NCBI RefSeq assembly: GCF_008831285.2 | Contig: NC_045151.1 | Location: forward strand, 9,410,571-9,474,570 | DNA length: 64,000 bases | DNA from: Nymphaea colorata | Lineage: Eukaryota; Streptophyta; Magnoliopsida; Nymphaeales; Nymphaeaceae | Direction: 5' to 3' | Part shown: positions 24,301-32,816 of the stretch, in pieces | Layout of the letters: every line of letters begins with the position of its first letter | Position numbering within the stretch: position 1 is the first letter of the stretch | The notes under the pieces: model-generated | What the model was told of the DNA's origin: nothing | Seen by the model: only the letters and a program-made list of their open reading frames with translations | The model's database searches: none | Made by a program: the position numbers and the translations under genes

Positions 24301-27300
24301 GTTGGCCTGCCTTCTTGTGGTGATCCTTCTGTGGCCTTGCCCAGTCCTCTTCTATGCATCTTGCCATGGTGACCGCCTCGTCCAAGTCACGAGGTCTGCT
24401 CGTCAAGACTTTGCTTCGCAGTCCATCTCGCAACCCCCGCACAAACTTGCCTGCTCTGGCCTCATCAGTAGTGTAGAGGTGCGGGCAATACACCTTCAAG
24501 TGTCGATATTTCGTAATGTATTCTTCCAGGCTCAGCTGATTTTGCTGCAAATCAAGAAACTCTTGCATTTTCTTGTCTCTAGCATGCACTGAAAAGTAAG
24601 TGCTGAAGAAAGAATCTCTAAACTGTTTCCAAGAGATTGACAGTTGACCCGCAAACCGGATCTCACTAGTCGATTGCCACCAATTCTTGGCATCACCCTT
24701 CAACAGATAAGAGCCATAGTTCACTTTGTCTTCTTCTGGCATCTTCAGAAGTCCAAAGATGCGTTCAACTTCCTCAATCCATTCTTTTGCCTTATTTGGA
24801 TTGACTTTTCCTGTAAAGACAGGCGGCTGTATTGCCATAAACTGTTGGTACGACACCGATGGTGCCTTCTCTTGAAGTGGCGCAGTGGTGTCTCCTGAAG
24901 GAGATGCATTGCTCCTTTGGTTACTGACCATCGACTGTACAAGAGAGGTTAGTGTTTGCAACGTTGTCAGCATTATGGTCTGTTGATCCACTAGTGGAGT
25001 CTACCTTGGTGGGGTTTGAGCACCCACACTAGTCTGGGCATTCTGTTGCCCTGATGTACTGTCATCCACTGGGGTACGTGCATCAGAACGGGCCGGACTT
25101 GGCTCCCTTGGTGCCTCTGTAGACGGCCCAACTCGCTTTTTACCACTACGTTGGTATTCCATCTGTACAAATAAGAACCATTGTTCTCAAATTAAGTCTA
25201 TGACTAATCTTGCAAATCCAATCACAAACGTGCACGAACACAGTTCAAAACATCGATCACATTATGTACTTATACATGAAAAATCCAAAACTACGATAGC
25301 AATTTCACCAAATCAATGCGTACCTGAGCAACACGGCTTCACAGATAGGCTTTAACTCACATCCCTAGTGGGGTTTGCCATGGCTCTGATATCAAAGCTG
25401 TCACACCCCAACCTTTTGACCCTCTAACAAATTTTTTTTTTTGGGTTAACATAAAGCGTTGAACATGCAAGGCATGCTTAAACATTTCATTTGCACTCAT
25501 AAGCCCAACATTCACATGCACATCAATCCCATACATTCAATCATGTACATTACATTTTCATTAACTTTAGTGAATTAACAGTTCCTGTGGGTGCAACACA
25601 GGCACGTGCAAACCGCGGGCGGCCTATAGTCGAGAGAATCCTTGTGGTGGCCCAGAACAGTATGGATCCATTTCACCAGCTGCAGCGGTAGAGCACTTAT
25701 CCATGGATGTGTGAATTCCAAAGAGAGATACTCCGCCTTCCCTAGGACACCCAGGTTGGGAAGGCGGGAGCCCAACGCTCCAAGCACAACACACAACAGA
25801 ACCTTGGGTCTTGCACCGCCTGCGCTCCGAACAGGCGAGACCAGTGGCAAAAGCGGGACGTCTCCCAAACACATAGCCACATCCCACTGGCCTCTCATCT
25901 CTTATTATTCATTCATTATTATCATTATAATTACACATTCACAAGATGACTGGCTAGCTCATGAGGTTGGTACACTTCACGAGTGCAGCCACACCTCCAA
26001 TTGCCTCCACACGAGGTCTACACATAACATTAACAGTCATAGCTAGCCGTCATACAATACGGGTACAACTACCCTCTAATTCATCCATTTGCATCATTGC
26101 CCACGGCAATGTGTATGCAACAAAATACAACATTCACATCAATTATCACATCAATCACATCTTTGAAAAACTTAGCCAAACCATAGAGAGTAGTCTCGAT
26201 CTGCGATTGGCTCATAGTTGTCCTATGCAGTTATCATTCTAGGATGCTTTCGAATGCACAATTGGGGTCGAGGAGACACTCGACTCGATACTCCACCTCA
26301 TATGTCCTAAACAGTTATCAATTCTAGCATGCACATGCAAATGCGTCACATTTTCAAAACAAACTACTAATAGTCTTTCAAAACAATTCATATCATATAT
26401 CAAATCATGCGCATGCATACATACATTCATTCACAAAACAATCAATCAATTCAGATCACAATCCTAGGATCCCACCATCCTAGGAATACACATTCACACA
26501 TTCGCCCCAGGCAGGGATTTGCCTGGAATGCCGCCATACCTGTGGCGCGCTCACAAAACTCTTCAAAATGCCTCGAGCTTCGAATCTGGTAGCTCAAAGT
26601 CGACGGGACGTGCCCGATGTACCTACAGACATAAACAAGAGATAAGATTTCTACTAATTAGCTTATCGATCCAAACAAATATAAAACAAAATCATTGAGG
26701 CACATGTCATCACCTCAAGAAGGTGTCGAAGCCCTCTAATAGGCCACTTCCCAACTTCTTGCCGTTGCCACCAAACGTCAAAACTTAATGCTTCGATCAA
26801 TCCATCCTTAACACACTCTCACATGCTTTCTATAGTTAAAGCGTCTTCCCCACAAATATTCCCAATTTATATGATCTTCTTCAACTAACACCGCAATACG
26901 CCCGTTGACAAAAGCTTGTGTCACATGCTCATCAAAACTATTCTAAATTTTCTCACCCACATCAAATCTCTACCATGCTTCCGTATTGCTTTTGAAAATC
27001 AATACCTCAAGCTTAAAAGATCAATATATACATGAATCATCGCTCTCCAACATAATCCTAAACCTTCCCCGAAAAGCCAAGTCACTAACATGCCTCCCTA
27101 AACATCAAATTCTAACTTCTATCATGCTCAAACAATAATTATACATGCTCTAACAGAAAATATTCTACAATTTAGGTTTCATTTAGCCTTGCTCACCCCA
27201 AATTTAGTGTCCAAACTGCTGCAATGTTCTTGGCAGCCGCCTCAAGCGTTCGATCAAGTGCCAAAGCCCAAAATTGATTGTTGCCACCACTAGTAACACC

Positions 27301-30300
27301 TTCTAATCGCTGTTATGAGGAAAAGAACACGTCCCCCAAGCTAGAATCCTATCAAACAATGATAAAATCAGTGAGGAAGATTGCTCGGTTGGGGAAAATG
27401 GGAAAAACAATCAGAAAATGGGGAGAGACAGCTCAAGTAAGGAGCGTGTGGGCAGGGAGAGGCGCTGACAGAGGGAGGCGGGTAGAGGAGAGAGAGTGGG
27501 AGAGACGAGAGGGACGAGAATGTGCAGAAAAGGGAGAGGTAGACAGAGAGGACGGAAGAGCGTGCGTGAGTGAGGGAGTGAGAGCTCGAGCAGAGTGGGA
27601 GAGGAAAAGAAGAATCGTGCGAGCAGAGGGAGGGCACTGGCGAAGAGGAGAGGAGGCTGCACAGGAAGGAGAAGGGGAAGAAAGAAGAGGAAGGAGGAGG
27701 CAGCGTGAAGTCAGAAGTGTCACCTGAGCACCACCGCGCCGTTCTCGTTGCCGCCCAGCACCTCCGTCGTCTTCTTCTTCCTTGCGTTGGCACGAGAGGC
27801 AACAGAGGGGGGGGGGGTCTGTGAGGAAGACGAGGGAGAAGAGGGAAAGACGAGGGAGGAGAGGGCGTCAGGCTCACACGCGGGTGGAGCTCGGGTCCAG
27901 ATCTGGACCCTGACTCGACCCGACCTGCATATGCCGAGCGTTACAATAATGTTCTAACTGCATAGTCACAAATAACGTTTCAGAGTTTTAAACCATTATC
28001 TTATTTCTTAGTCTTGACAATGAGGTTTTTCTCTGGTATAATACGGCGAGCTTGAAAAAAAAGGGAAACATACGATAAATTTTAAAAAATAGAGGAAAAA
28101 TAAAATAAGTGAGAAAATGATAACACAAACATCAAAAAATAAGTAGATTTGCAACAAATAAAAAACAGAAAATGAAAAAAAAAACTATTTAGCATTAAAA
28201 AAATGAAAAAAGTGAAAAGAAAAATCCGATTTTTCTTTTTATCGTTTATTTCAAAAAACACGTTTTTTTAAAATTTAAAACCGCATTTAATTTTCTTGCA
28301 TTTTTTTTCAAAAATAATGTGTTTTGTGTGACTATGGACTACTTCTAAGTTTTTTCCTTGCTGAGGATCATTGTCTGTGACTATGATTGTAGTTCTACTC
28401 TTTGAGGTTGTAGTTGAGGAATACTTAAATACTTGGCAACCTGGACAAACCACCAGAATCTGTGAGAACTGTATAGCTATCATATATATGGTTGGTTGAG
28501 GGGGGGGGGGGGGGGGGAGATGATAGGGTTAGAAGAGAAAAGTTGGTTTTCCCACCCTTGTTTTTAATGTCTTTGTAAATCAGTCATGTGACATCAGTCA
28601 AGAGGCATGTTGTTCTGAGCTGTATTGTAAGTGCAGTATTATTGGCTGCTGTGCCTTTGTGTCGAACGCTTAAATTGTGTTGGTTCGTGTTGATTTTGAT
28701 GCATACACTTTACATACGTAAGCATGGTATCTGACAATGACGTTTGTGTCTAATTTTTTTTCTTATATTTTCAAATATTGTAGCAAATAATTGGTTATTA
28801 GAGGAAAAAAGTAATGTTTAGTGCTCACAGATATCATGATATTTTCGAAAATATTGCGATATTAACCTTGAAATAAGAAAACGAAAAAGCGGGGAAAAAT
28901 TACGATATTTTCAGAAAAAAAGGAAAAAAAATATTTATTGCTTTTTTTCCGCATTTTTTTGTAATTTTTCATTTTTCTATTTTCAGCATTTATATTATCT
29001 TGAATCTAAATATAAACTTAAACTAAATTATTTTCATCACTTTTATTATCATTAAAACATTCCTTTTATCACTTTTATGTAGTTTTATTTATGTTTTATA
29101 TTAGTTTCTCATTTATTTCATTTATACCTAATTTTTTTATTTTTTAAAATTTTCTGAGTTTGTCCTGAGATTGTCCTGAAAAAAATAAACTTTGCCGTTA
29201 AAACCCGAGAAAAATCTCGCCGTTAAAAACCCGAGAACGATACTTGTGCCAATGTTTCAGTGATACTCTTAAACCCAATGAATTATTACTTAATCCTACT
29301 GGTCAAGCAAACTGTCTTTTTCTTTTGTTGGTTGTGAGTCTCTTTGAAGCATAGGCACATCATCTGCCAATCTGCAGATTTCAGGCTGGTCCGAGTTGGT
29401 TGACTACAAATAAACAAATAAATGCATAATACATATACTTTATCAACAATGTACATATAAATTTATCAGTTATAAATTAGTTGGCTGACCAATGACGAGT
29501 CTGACTAATTGACTTGTCCGGCCAATTAGTCGCTGGTTCGAAACACAGGTCTGTTGGTAATTCACTTGACCGACTATTTAGGATTTTGATATATGCTGAC
29601 AAAGGTGAGAATTACTTTTAAATTATGTTTTCCATGCTTTTACAAATTTAGGGTCCCATTTTTTATAAAAAGAAATAGCAAGCAAAGATGTCTAGCACTG
29701 ACTTGAAACTTTAGAACATTCCAGTGTTTACGGAGTTCTGGAGAAATGAATAATAACTAGATAAACAAATGGTCCTGCCTGTATATCTGTGCATGTATTC
29801 CCATTGTCAGCCAGTGTCATCATTTGACACTTGACAGCCGGTTTCATCATTTGACAAAGTACACTACAGCAGTTTCATTGTTTGGCAACTTTTTGTCTCC
29901 TACTAATGAATCCCTTTGGCTACTTTCTGCAGCTCCGAAAGAGGCTAGAGAGTGTTTCTGCAGGTAGTCATTTTGAAGATCTCACAACTACAACAAAGGT
30001 GTCATCAGACTACTATACTCATGAAGAAATGCTGCAATTCAGAAAGCCAAAAAAGAAGAAATCCTTGAGAAAGAAGGAGAAACTGGATTTGGATGCCATG
30101 GAATCAGAAGCTAAATCAGCTGGTCTGGGAATTGGAGATCTTGGTTCTAGGAAGGATATGCAGAGACAGTTAGCTAAGGAAGCAAGAGAGAAGTCGGAGG
30201 CTGAGGAGAGGATTAATTCATATAAATCTGCTTATAGTAAAGCGGAAGAAGCCTCAAGAGTGCTCCGTGAGGAGCAAACTCTCACAGTTGCAGTTGATGA

Positions 30301-32513
30301 AGATGAAAACCCTGTTTTTGGTGATGAGGATGAAGATCTCTATAAGTCCTTAGATAAGGCGAGAAAATTTGCCCTTAAAAATCAAGAGGAAGAAGCTACA
30401 TCTGGTCCACAGGCAGTTGCGCTTCGTGCAATTTCTTCAATTCATCAGTCAGGGGAAGCTGAAAGTCCAGCTGCAGGTGAAACTCAAGATAATAAAAAAA
30501 TTGTTTTCACAGAAATGGAAGAGTTTGTGTGGGGTTTGCAGCTTGATGAAGGTAATTTTCTTATCTTTCACATTACTGAAGTTCATAATTTTCTATATGC
30601 ATTGCTAAGTTTGTAGATTTGGCATGGCAGATAGAAGATGGAGCAGTCTTCTTTTTCTTGGGTTGCTCTGCATTTGTCCTTTTGAATTTATGCACTACTT
30701 ACCTGTTCTCTTTGGGATCCTGGTACCACAGATTCTCACAAGCCTGATAAGGAAGATGTCTTCAAAGATGATGAGGAGGCTAATGAATCCTATGAGCCAG
30801 AGAAAAACGACACAGAGGGTGGTTGGATGGAAGTTAAGGCCATGGCGGTAGATGAACCATCTGAGGAGGAAAAGAAAGAGGAAATTGTCCCAGATGAAAC
30901 AATACATGAAGTTCCTGTTGGGAAAGGTTTGGCGGGAGCCCTTCAGCTTCTTAAGGAGCGTGGTACATTGAAAGAAACTGTTGATTGGGGCGGACGAACC
31001 ATGGATAAGAAGAAAAGCAAACTTATGGGTATTCGTGATAATGATGGCCCTAAAGAAATATCTCTTGATCGTCTGGATGAGTTTGGGAGAATTGTGAGTT
31101 CTTTTTACCTGTTACTGCATTAGCTATTTTTGTACTATGGGATGACGTATGTGGACTTCCTATTGTTGATACAAATTTGTAGCTAGTAAAGTGCAAAAGA
31201 TAGTTTCAAACTTTAGTTTGATGAAGAGTCCAGTGATCATTGTAGGCAGTGGAAATTTCATCATTTTCTATGTTTTCTTTCATGGTGAAGGTTTTTGCTC
31301 AGTATGCTGGAAATTGCCTTTTGCAATTTTTTCAGTTTCACCTTCCAACAGGATGATTATGGAGTCCATCTTTCTTTGTGGAGTTAGGACAGATTCTAAC
31401 CTTTCAAAATTTTATGTGTACTAGGTTTGTTGCATGCTTATTTGATTCAGAAACATTTGGGGTTCAAGTTGGAACTCGTTATTGTGTTTCCATCTAAGTC
31501 GCAGTTTGCAATTTCTGCTTGTTAGTTTTCTAGCTTTCTGTAGGTTTCCTGAATCTCAACTTGTACATGTTTCCACTTTCAGTTATGCTTTATGTGCCAC
31601 TAAGCTTCTTGTTATTGTTAAACAGATGACTCCTAAAGAAGCCTTTAGGAAACTTTCTCATAAGTTTCATGGCAAGGGTCCTGGGAAGATGAAGCAAGAG
31701 AAACGCATGAAACAGTATGAAGAAGAATTGAAGTTGAAGCAAATGAAAGCTTCTGACACCCCCTTGCTGTCAATGGAGAAAATGAGGGAGACTCAGGCGA
31801 AGCTGAATGCTCCATATATTGTGCTTAGTGGTCAGATCAAACCTGGGTATGTGCAAAAATACAAAGAAAAAAGTGAATTTACTTCCCAAATATGCAAGCG
31901 AAACAAAATGGAAAGACCACATGCTTAAAAAGTATGAATGAAGACTTAAAATTGACCCGGGAAAATGTTGGGAATATTTCATTATAGTTTTGTGATACAT
32001 CACGGGTTTCCAATTTTGGTGATATTTGAAATATTTGGATATTTTGCCAATACTTCTGAATGGTGATACTAGTGAGATATTTTTTACATATTGGAGATGT
32101 TGGGACTGTGATCTTCAGATATGGATGGACTTCTTTTTCTTGCGTTCCTGTTGGTTTATTTTACTTTTTTAAAAGCCATCTCTATCTTTTTTGCCGAAAA
32201 TTTCTAAAAAGTATTCTTAGGTTAATTTTATTGCCTTTCGTTAATAGCTCATTTCTTACAACCCTGAATTCTTAGACGCAAAAAAACACAAGGATCAATT
32301 GCCCAATATACTTGGCTTAAAATATCAGGTCTTTGAGGCTTTTTTGCTCCATAAGCTTCTTTTTCAGATCCTGAAAGGTGTCTTAACTTTTGTTGCTTGT
32401 TTTCTTGAATTATAGGCAAACCAGCGATCCAAGAAGTGGTTTTGCTACTGTTGAGAAGGACCATCCAGGACACTTGACTCCCATGCTTGGTGATAGGAAG
32501 GTTTGTCGACGTC

Positions 32514-32585
<72 letters not shown>

Positions 32586-32816
32586 TATAATGCTTAATTT
32601 TCTCATATTGTTGCACCACATGCATATACAAACAATGCATACGACTAAATCTCTGAAAGTGTTGTTGCTTCTAGAGTAAGAATTTCATTTTTCTTTTCCT
32701 GCTAGCGTCTTTGGTCATTTTTCCCTTTTTTGTCTTCTCAGGTGGAGCACTTTCTGGGGATCAAGCGCAAGGCTGAGCCCAGCAATCTGGCCCCCACAAA
32801 GAAACCAAAGGCTTAA
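1..32816 (+). CDS. DOT2: DOT2/MDF, SART1-family U4/U6.U5 tri-snRNP protein (3' part of gene, 12 exons)
   Basis: Exons: 1-134, 1931-2069, 2156-2210, 2382-2492, 4102-4198, 4294-4360, 4441-4500, 29933-30551, 30732-31093, 31626-31846, 32416-32500, 32742-32816 (TAA). Every junction is GT-AG and the phases chain without a break to 2025 nt (674 residues). The start lies upstream of the window. The protein is charged and rich in Lys/Glu coiled-coil segments. It shows SART1-family blocks: [39 protein letters not shown] followed by MTPKEAFR in the next exon, [34 protein letters not shown] and a C-terminal [10 protein letters not shown]. In Arabidopsis this protein (DOT2, also MERISTEM-DEFECTIVE) and human SART1 / yeast Snu66 belong to the U4/U6.U5 tri-snRNP, needed for spliceosome activation in the nucleus. 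The Arabidopsis protein is about 820 residues, so roughly 150 N-terminal residues are missing here. All exons are intact despite the transposon-filled intron. Confidence 0.96.
135..1930 (+). other. DOT2 intron, first in window
   Basis: The donor is GTAAGT at 135 and the acceptor is TATAG ending at 1930. The intron is AT-rich with no coding sequence I can support. A short GC-rich patch at about 1262-1352 repeats GCGCCTAGG/GTGCCTAGG-like words. It looks like a small decayed inverted-repeat element, but I could not define its ends. Confidence 0.7.
3066..3160. repeat. (TATG)n/(TG)n/(TA)n compound microsatellite
   Basis: Runs of TATG, TG and TA dinucleotide or tetranucleotide units are directly visible inside a DOT2 intron. 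Confidence 0.9.
3469..3521. repeat. (CA)n-(TG)n-G14 microsatellite
   Basis: A CA run, a TATA spacer, a TG run and then 14 consecutive G (3508-3521). The CA and TG blocks are complementary, so the segment could fold back. Confidence 0.9.
4004..4047. repeat. (AT)n microsatellite next to a CT run
   Basis: A CT-rich run is followed by an uninterrupted AT dinucleotide run, about 55 bp upstream of the exon at 4102. Its length is likely to vary between individuals. Confidence 0.9.
4820..6101 (-). pseudogene. Element A integrase (degraded)
   Basis: The N-terminal zinc-binding part is clear: H..H spacing in the segment around [13 protein letters not shown], then CNTCQQNK, followed by a core beginning [14 protein letters not shown] and [11 protein letters not shown]. 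Downstream, in other frames, are [12 protein letters not shown] (with the catalytic Glu of the DD-E triad) and an end block [11 protein letters not shown] and [11 protein letters not shown]. At least one frameshift lies near 4915 and several stops lie between 5090 and 5540. No chromodomain is visible after the C-terminal block. Confidence 0.85.
6214..7608 (-). pseudogene. Element A reverse transcriptase (C-terminal part) and RNase H
   Basis: The RT palm is visible as [12 protein letters not shown] and [14 protein letters not shown]. The active-site motif has decayed: it reads FYDILVYS where the family has a double aspartate (F-V/I-D-D-I-L-V-Y-S). RNase H follows with [20 protein letters not shown] and DHNSLKYCL. 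The segment is interrupted at 6577-6969 by a small TIR element. Joining across its 8-bp target duplication restores the RT/RNase H connection by position. Confidence 0.85.
6577..6969. mobile_element. Small nonautonomous TIR element, hAT-like, copy 1
   Basis: The element begins CTATGTCACACG and ends CGTGTGACATAG, a perfect 12-bp inverted repeat. It is flanked by the identical 8-bp direct repeat GTTATGGT at 6569-6576 and 6970-6977. It is 393 bp long and carries GGTACG-type subterminal repeats at its left end and a GTGTCGG-rich patch at its right. It has no coding capacity. An 8-bp duplication is typical of hAT transposases. It sits inside the RNase H region of element A. Confidence 0.82.
7617..8593. 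mobile_element. Larger nonautonomous TIR element of the same family, copy 2
   Basis: The ends are CTATATCAC and, inverted, CTATGTCAC. They are flanked by CTAACCAG at 7609-7616 and CTAACCAA at 8594-8601, an 8-bp duplication with one mismatch. GTACGGGTACG-like words occur near both ends, as in copy 1. The 977-bp interior contains a GC-richer segment at about 7765-7880 absent from copy 1, then T-rich DNA. It splits the RT domain of element A. No transposase is seen. Confidence 0.75.
8602..9282 (-). pseudogene. Element A protease C-terminal half and N-terminal part of RT
   Basis: On the minus strand from 9282, protease-like sequence includes [26 protein letters not shown] and [12 protein letters not shown] (the conserved G-x-x-W-L block after the flap). 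It is followed by FEPPKGLP and DDHIQ blocks that lead into RT. A 38-bp unit is tandemly duplicated at 8772-8847, which disturbs the reading frame. The protease active-site half lies beyond the solo LTR at 13232-13359. Confidence 0.8.
8772..8847. repeat. 38-bp tandem duplication inside element A
   Basis: The unit beginning GGCAGACCCTTAGGGGGTTC occurs twice, with starts 38 bp apart and near-identical sequence. Confidence 0.9.
11846..11990. repeat. 45-bp tandem repeat, three copies
   Basis: GA-rich units containing ACAGTGGGAGAGGGAG start at 11858, 11903 and 11948, a constant 45-bp period, just before the GCC/GTC tract of the solo LTR. Confidence 0.85.
12037..13061. repeat. GCC/GTC triplet tract of about 1 kb
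   Basis: About 342 consecutive triplets are almost all either GCC or GTC. The exceptions I see are two GCA units near 12238 and 12262 and one triplet that has lost a base near 12730. Long pure GCC runs are concentrated in the first 200 bp. Later parts are regular mixtures such as GCCGCCGTCGTC. All three forward frames and one reverse frame stay open and encode only Ala/Val, Ser/Pro, Arg or Asp/Gly/Thr strings, so these are artefacts of composition rather than genes. The LTR of element B has only a short GCC-containing segment at the matching place (about 20408-20450). Confidence 0.95.
13232..13359 (-). pseudogene. Element A protease, active-site half
   Basis: The minus strand encodes [14 protein letters not shown] followed by YAGSTHNFI. 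This matches the retropepsin active-site block, with the catalytic D-S-G triplet reading Y-A-G, so the catalytic aspartate is lost. It is cut on the left by the solo LTR (target duplication AAGGC) and on the right by the copia element. Confidence 0.8.
13360..13628 (-). repeat. 3' LTR of the copia element
   Basis: It is bounded by TGTAACACC on the left and TCTTAACA on the right of the + strand and adjoins a polypurine tract. It contains a GA/CT run at about 13434-13446. It extends past the RNase H end as expected. Confidence 0.75.
13640..15396 (-). pseudogene. Copia reverse transcriptase and RNase H
   Basis: RT begins with the block around [20 protein letters not shown] and [19 protein letters not shown]. 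It carries an intact YVDDIV active site at about 14590-14610 and continues through [12 protein letters not shown] and [17 protein letters not shown]. RNase H follows with DADWTGD and ends near LVDLFTKG-type sequence. Frame changes near 14812, 14550 and 14030, plus stops, show that it is not functional. Confidence 0.88.
15463..16299 (-). pseudogene. Copia integrase
   Basis: The zinc-binding region ends in [14 protein letters not shown]. The core shows YSDVWGPV (first catalytic Asp), [13 protein letters not shown] and, after a frame change near 15925, the block [18 protein letters not shown]. The order and spacing match Ty1/copia integrase. Confidence 0.87.
16312..17800 (-). pseudogene. Copia gag and protease
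   Basis: A CCHC zinc knuckle [15 protein letters not shown] lies at about 16930-16975. It is followed by protease [14 protein letters not shown], where the family normally has D-S-G; the aspartate is kept but the glycine is changed. Gag continues upstream in broken frames toward a possible start near 17780, with a TNYL-type block about 90 bp in. Several stops are present. Confidence 0.82.
17836..18065. repeat. Minisatellite of about 54-bp units with GATTAGGG words
   Basis: Four to five imperfect units start near 17841, 17893, 17948, 18002 and 18050. Each carries one or two GGATTAGGGCAGA-like words and most carry AGAGATAAAAACAGAAATTT. It sits where the 5' untranslated region or 5' LTR of the copia element would be expected. 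Confidence 0.85.
18066..18576 (-). pseudogene. Element A gag, zinc-knuckle region
   Basis: The minus strand encodes [30 protein letters not shown] and [11 protein letters not shown]. In shifted frames come a CFHCD-type knuckle remnant and an EISFHALVG block that normally precedes the protease. This matches gypsy gag and places it upstream of the protease pieces at 13232-13359 and 8860-9282. It ends abruptly at about 18576 against the truncated LTR of element B. Confidence 0.78.
18577..20621 (-). repeat. 3' LTR of element B, outer end deleted
   Basis: The inner boundary GCGTTACA at 20621 adjoins a polypurine tract. The sequence matches the 5' LTR from about 25936 onward. The homologue of 25399-25935, including the expected TGTCACACCCC end and target duplication, is missing. 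The sequence passes straight into element A gag. Confidence 0.87.
20622..20634 (-). other. Polypurine tract of element B
   Basis: The minus strand reads AAGGAGGGTAGGA directly before the TGTAACGC start of the 3' LTR. This is the expected site for plus-strand priming. Confidence 0.8.
20670..22106 (-). pseudogene. Element B integrase with C-terminal chromodomain
   Basis: The zinc-binding part shows [19 protein letters not shown] and [12 protein letters not shown]. The core shows [25 protein letters not shown] and [19 protein letters not shown], so all three DD-E residues have their blocks. The end shows [40 protein letters not shown] and a chromodomain-like tail [20 protein letters not shown]. 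An in-frame TAG at about 21702 and a TGA near 21121 interrupt it; both fit single substitutions. Confidence 0.92.
22215..22540 (-). pseudogene. Element B RNase H
   Basis: The minus strand encodes [35 protein letters not shown] and [11 protein letters not shown], the standard gypsy RNase H blocks. An in-frame TGA at 22304-22306 (between LKI and RQYLYG) interrupts it. Confidence 0.85.
22694..23241 (-). pseudogene. Element B reverse transcriptase
   Basis: The domain runs from [20 protein letters not shown] through [15 protein letters not shown] and [13 protein letters not shown] to an intact active site FVDDILVYS (about 22868-22895) and [11 protein letters not shown]. The usual F-G-L-T-N-A-P block reads [14 protein letters not shown] just upstream (about 23242) separates it from the preceding protease/linker reading frame. 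Confidence 0.93.
23243..23925 (-). pseudogene. Element B protease and linker to RT
   Basis: The active-site block reads [10 protein letters not shown] (about 23870-23900): the catalytic Asp is kept, but the usual Ser of D-S-G is Ala. It is followed by [17 protein letters not shown] (flap end), then the linker [19 protein letters not shown] and [18 protein letters not shown], leading to RT. A stop lies near 23821. Confidence 0.88.
23912..25162 (-). pseudogene. Element B gag
   Basis: The start codon at 25162-25160 opens a frame that meets TAG at 25003-25001 and then continues in the same frame. Retrotransposon gag blocks are clear: [51 protein letters not shown] and [19 protein letters not shown] knuckle [15 protein letters not shown] lies near the C-terminus. 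The gag frame ends at 23912, while the protease runs in another frame, so a frameshift lies near 23945. Confidence 0.92.
25383..25394 (-). other. Primer binding site of element B (initiator Met tRNA)
   Basis: Four bases inside the 5' LTR end, the minus strand reads TGATATCAGAGC. It differs by one base from TGGTATCAGAGC, the common plant retrotransposon site complementary to the 3' end of initiator-Met tRNA. Confidence 0.8.
25399..27945 (-). repeat. 5' LTR of element B (complete)
   Basis: On the + strand it runs from TGTCACACCCC to GAGCGTTACA, 2547 bp, and reads TG..CA on the minus strand. It contains a long GA-rich segment at about 27420-27720 and a G run at about 27807-27815. The flank beyond it starts ATAAT. 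The matching left duplication is lost with the outer end of the 3' LTR. Confidence 0.9.
27946..29932 (+). other. Right remainder of the giant DOT2 intron
   Basis: This is AT-rich DNA with A and T runs and an 18-base G run at 28500-28517. No retrotransposon coding sequence is seen, so this is probably original intron DNA, perhaps with small decayed repeats. The acceptor CTGCAG ends at 29932. Confidence 0.75.
28500..28517. repeat. G18 homopolymer
   Basis: Eighteen consecutive G bases are visible inside the DOT2 intron. Confidence 0.95.
32515..32584. repeat. (CT)n(AT)n microsatellite in the last DOT2 intron
   Basis: A CT run passes directly into an AT run, beginning about 15 bp after the exon ending at 32500. 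It could vary in length close to the donor site. Confidence 0.92.

Larger units (their letters stand above)
18577..27945 (-). mobile_element. Gypsy element B: chromodomain (Tekay/Del-like) retrotransposon with long LTRs
   Basis: On the minus strand: 5' LTR 27945-25399, primer binding site about 25394-25383, gag, protease, RT, RNase H, integrase and chromodomain, polypurine tract 20634-20622, then 3' LTR 20621-18577. The C-terminal chromodomain and LTRs of about 2.5 kb fit the Tekay/Del clade of chromoviruses. The two LTRs look nearly identical (a few substitutions in the first 170 aligned bases, plus small indels), so insertion was fairly recent. The 3' LTR lacks its outer 537 bp. At least six stops or frameshifts disable the coding region. 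Confidence 0.92.
4501..29932 (+). other. Giant DOT2 intron (about 25.4 kb) filled with nested transposable elements
   Basis: The donor GTACTG follows the exon ending AAGCTTGAAGAG at 4500. The acceptor TTTCTGCAG ends at 29932. Flanking exons join in phase 0 and give SART1-family sequence across the junction (KKLEE then LRKRLE), so the whole block must be removed for function. Nearly all of 4580-27945 is assigned to retrotransposons or elements inserted in them. All the retrotransposons lie on the minus strand, opposite to the gene. Confidence 0.93.
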
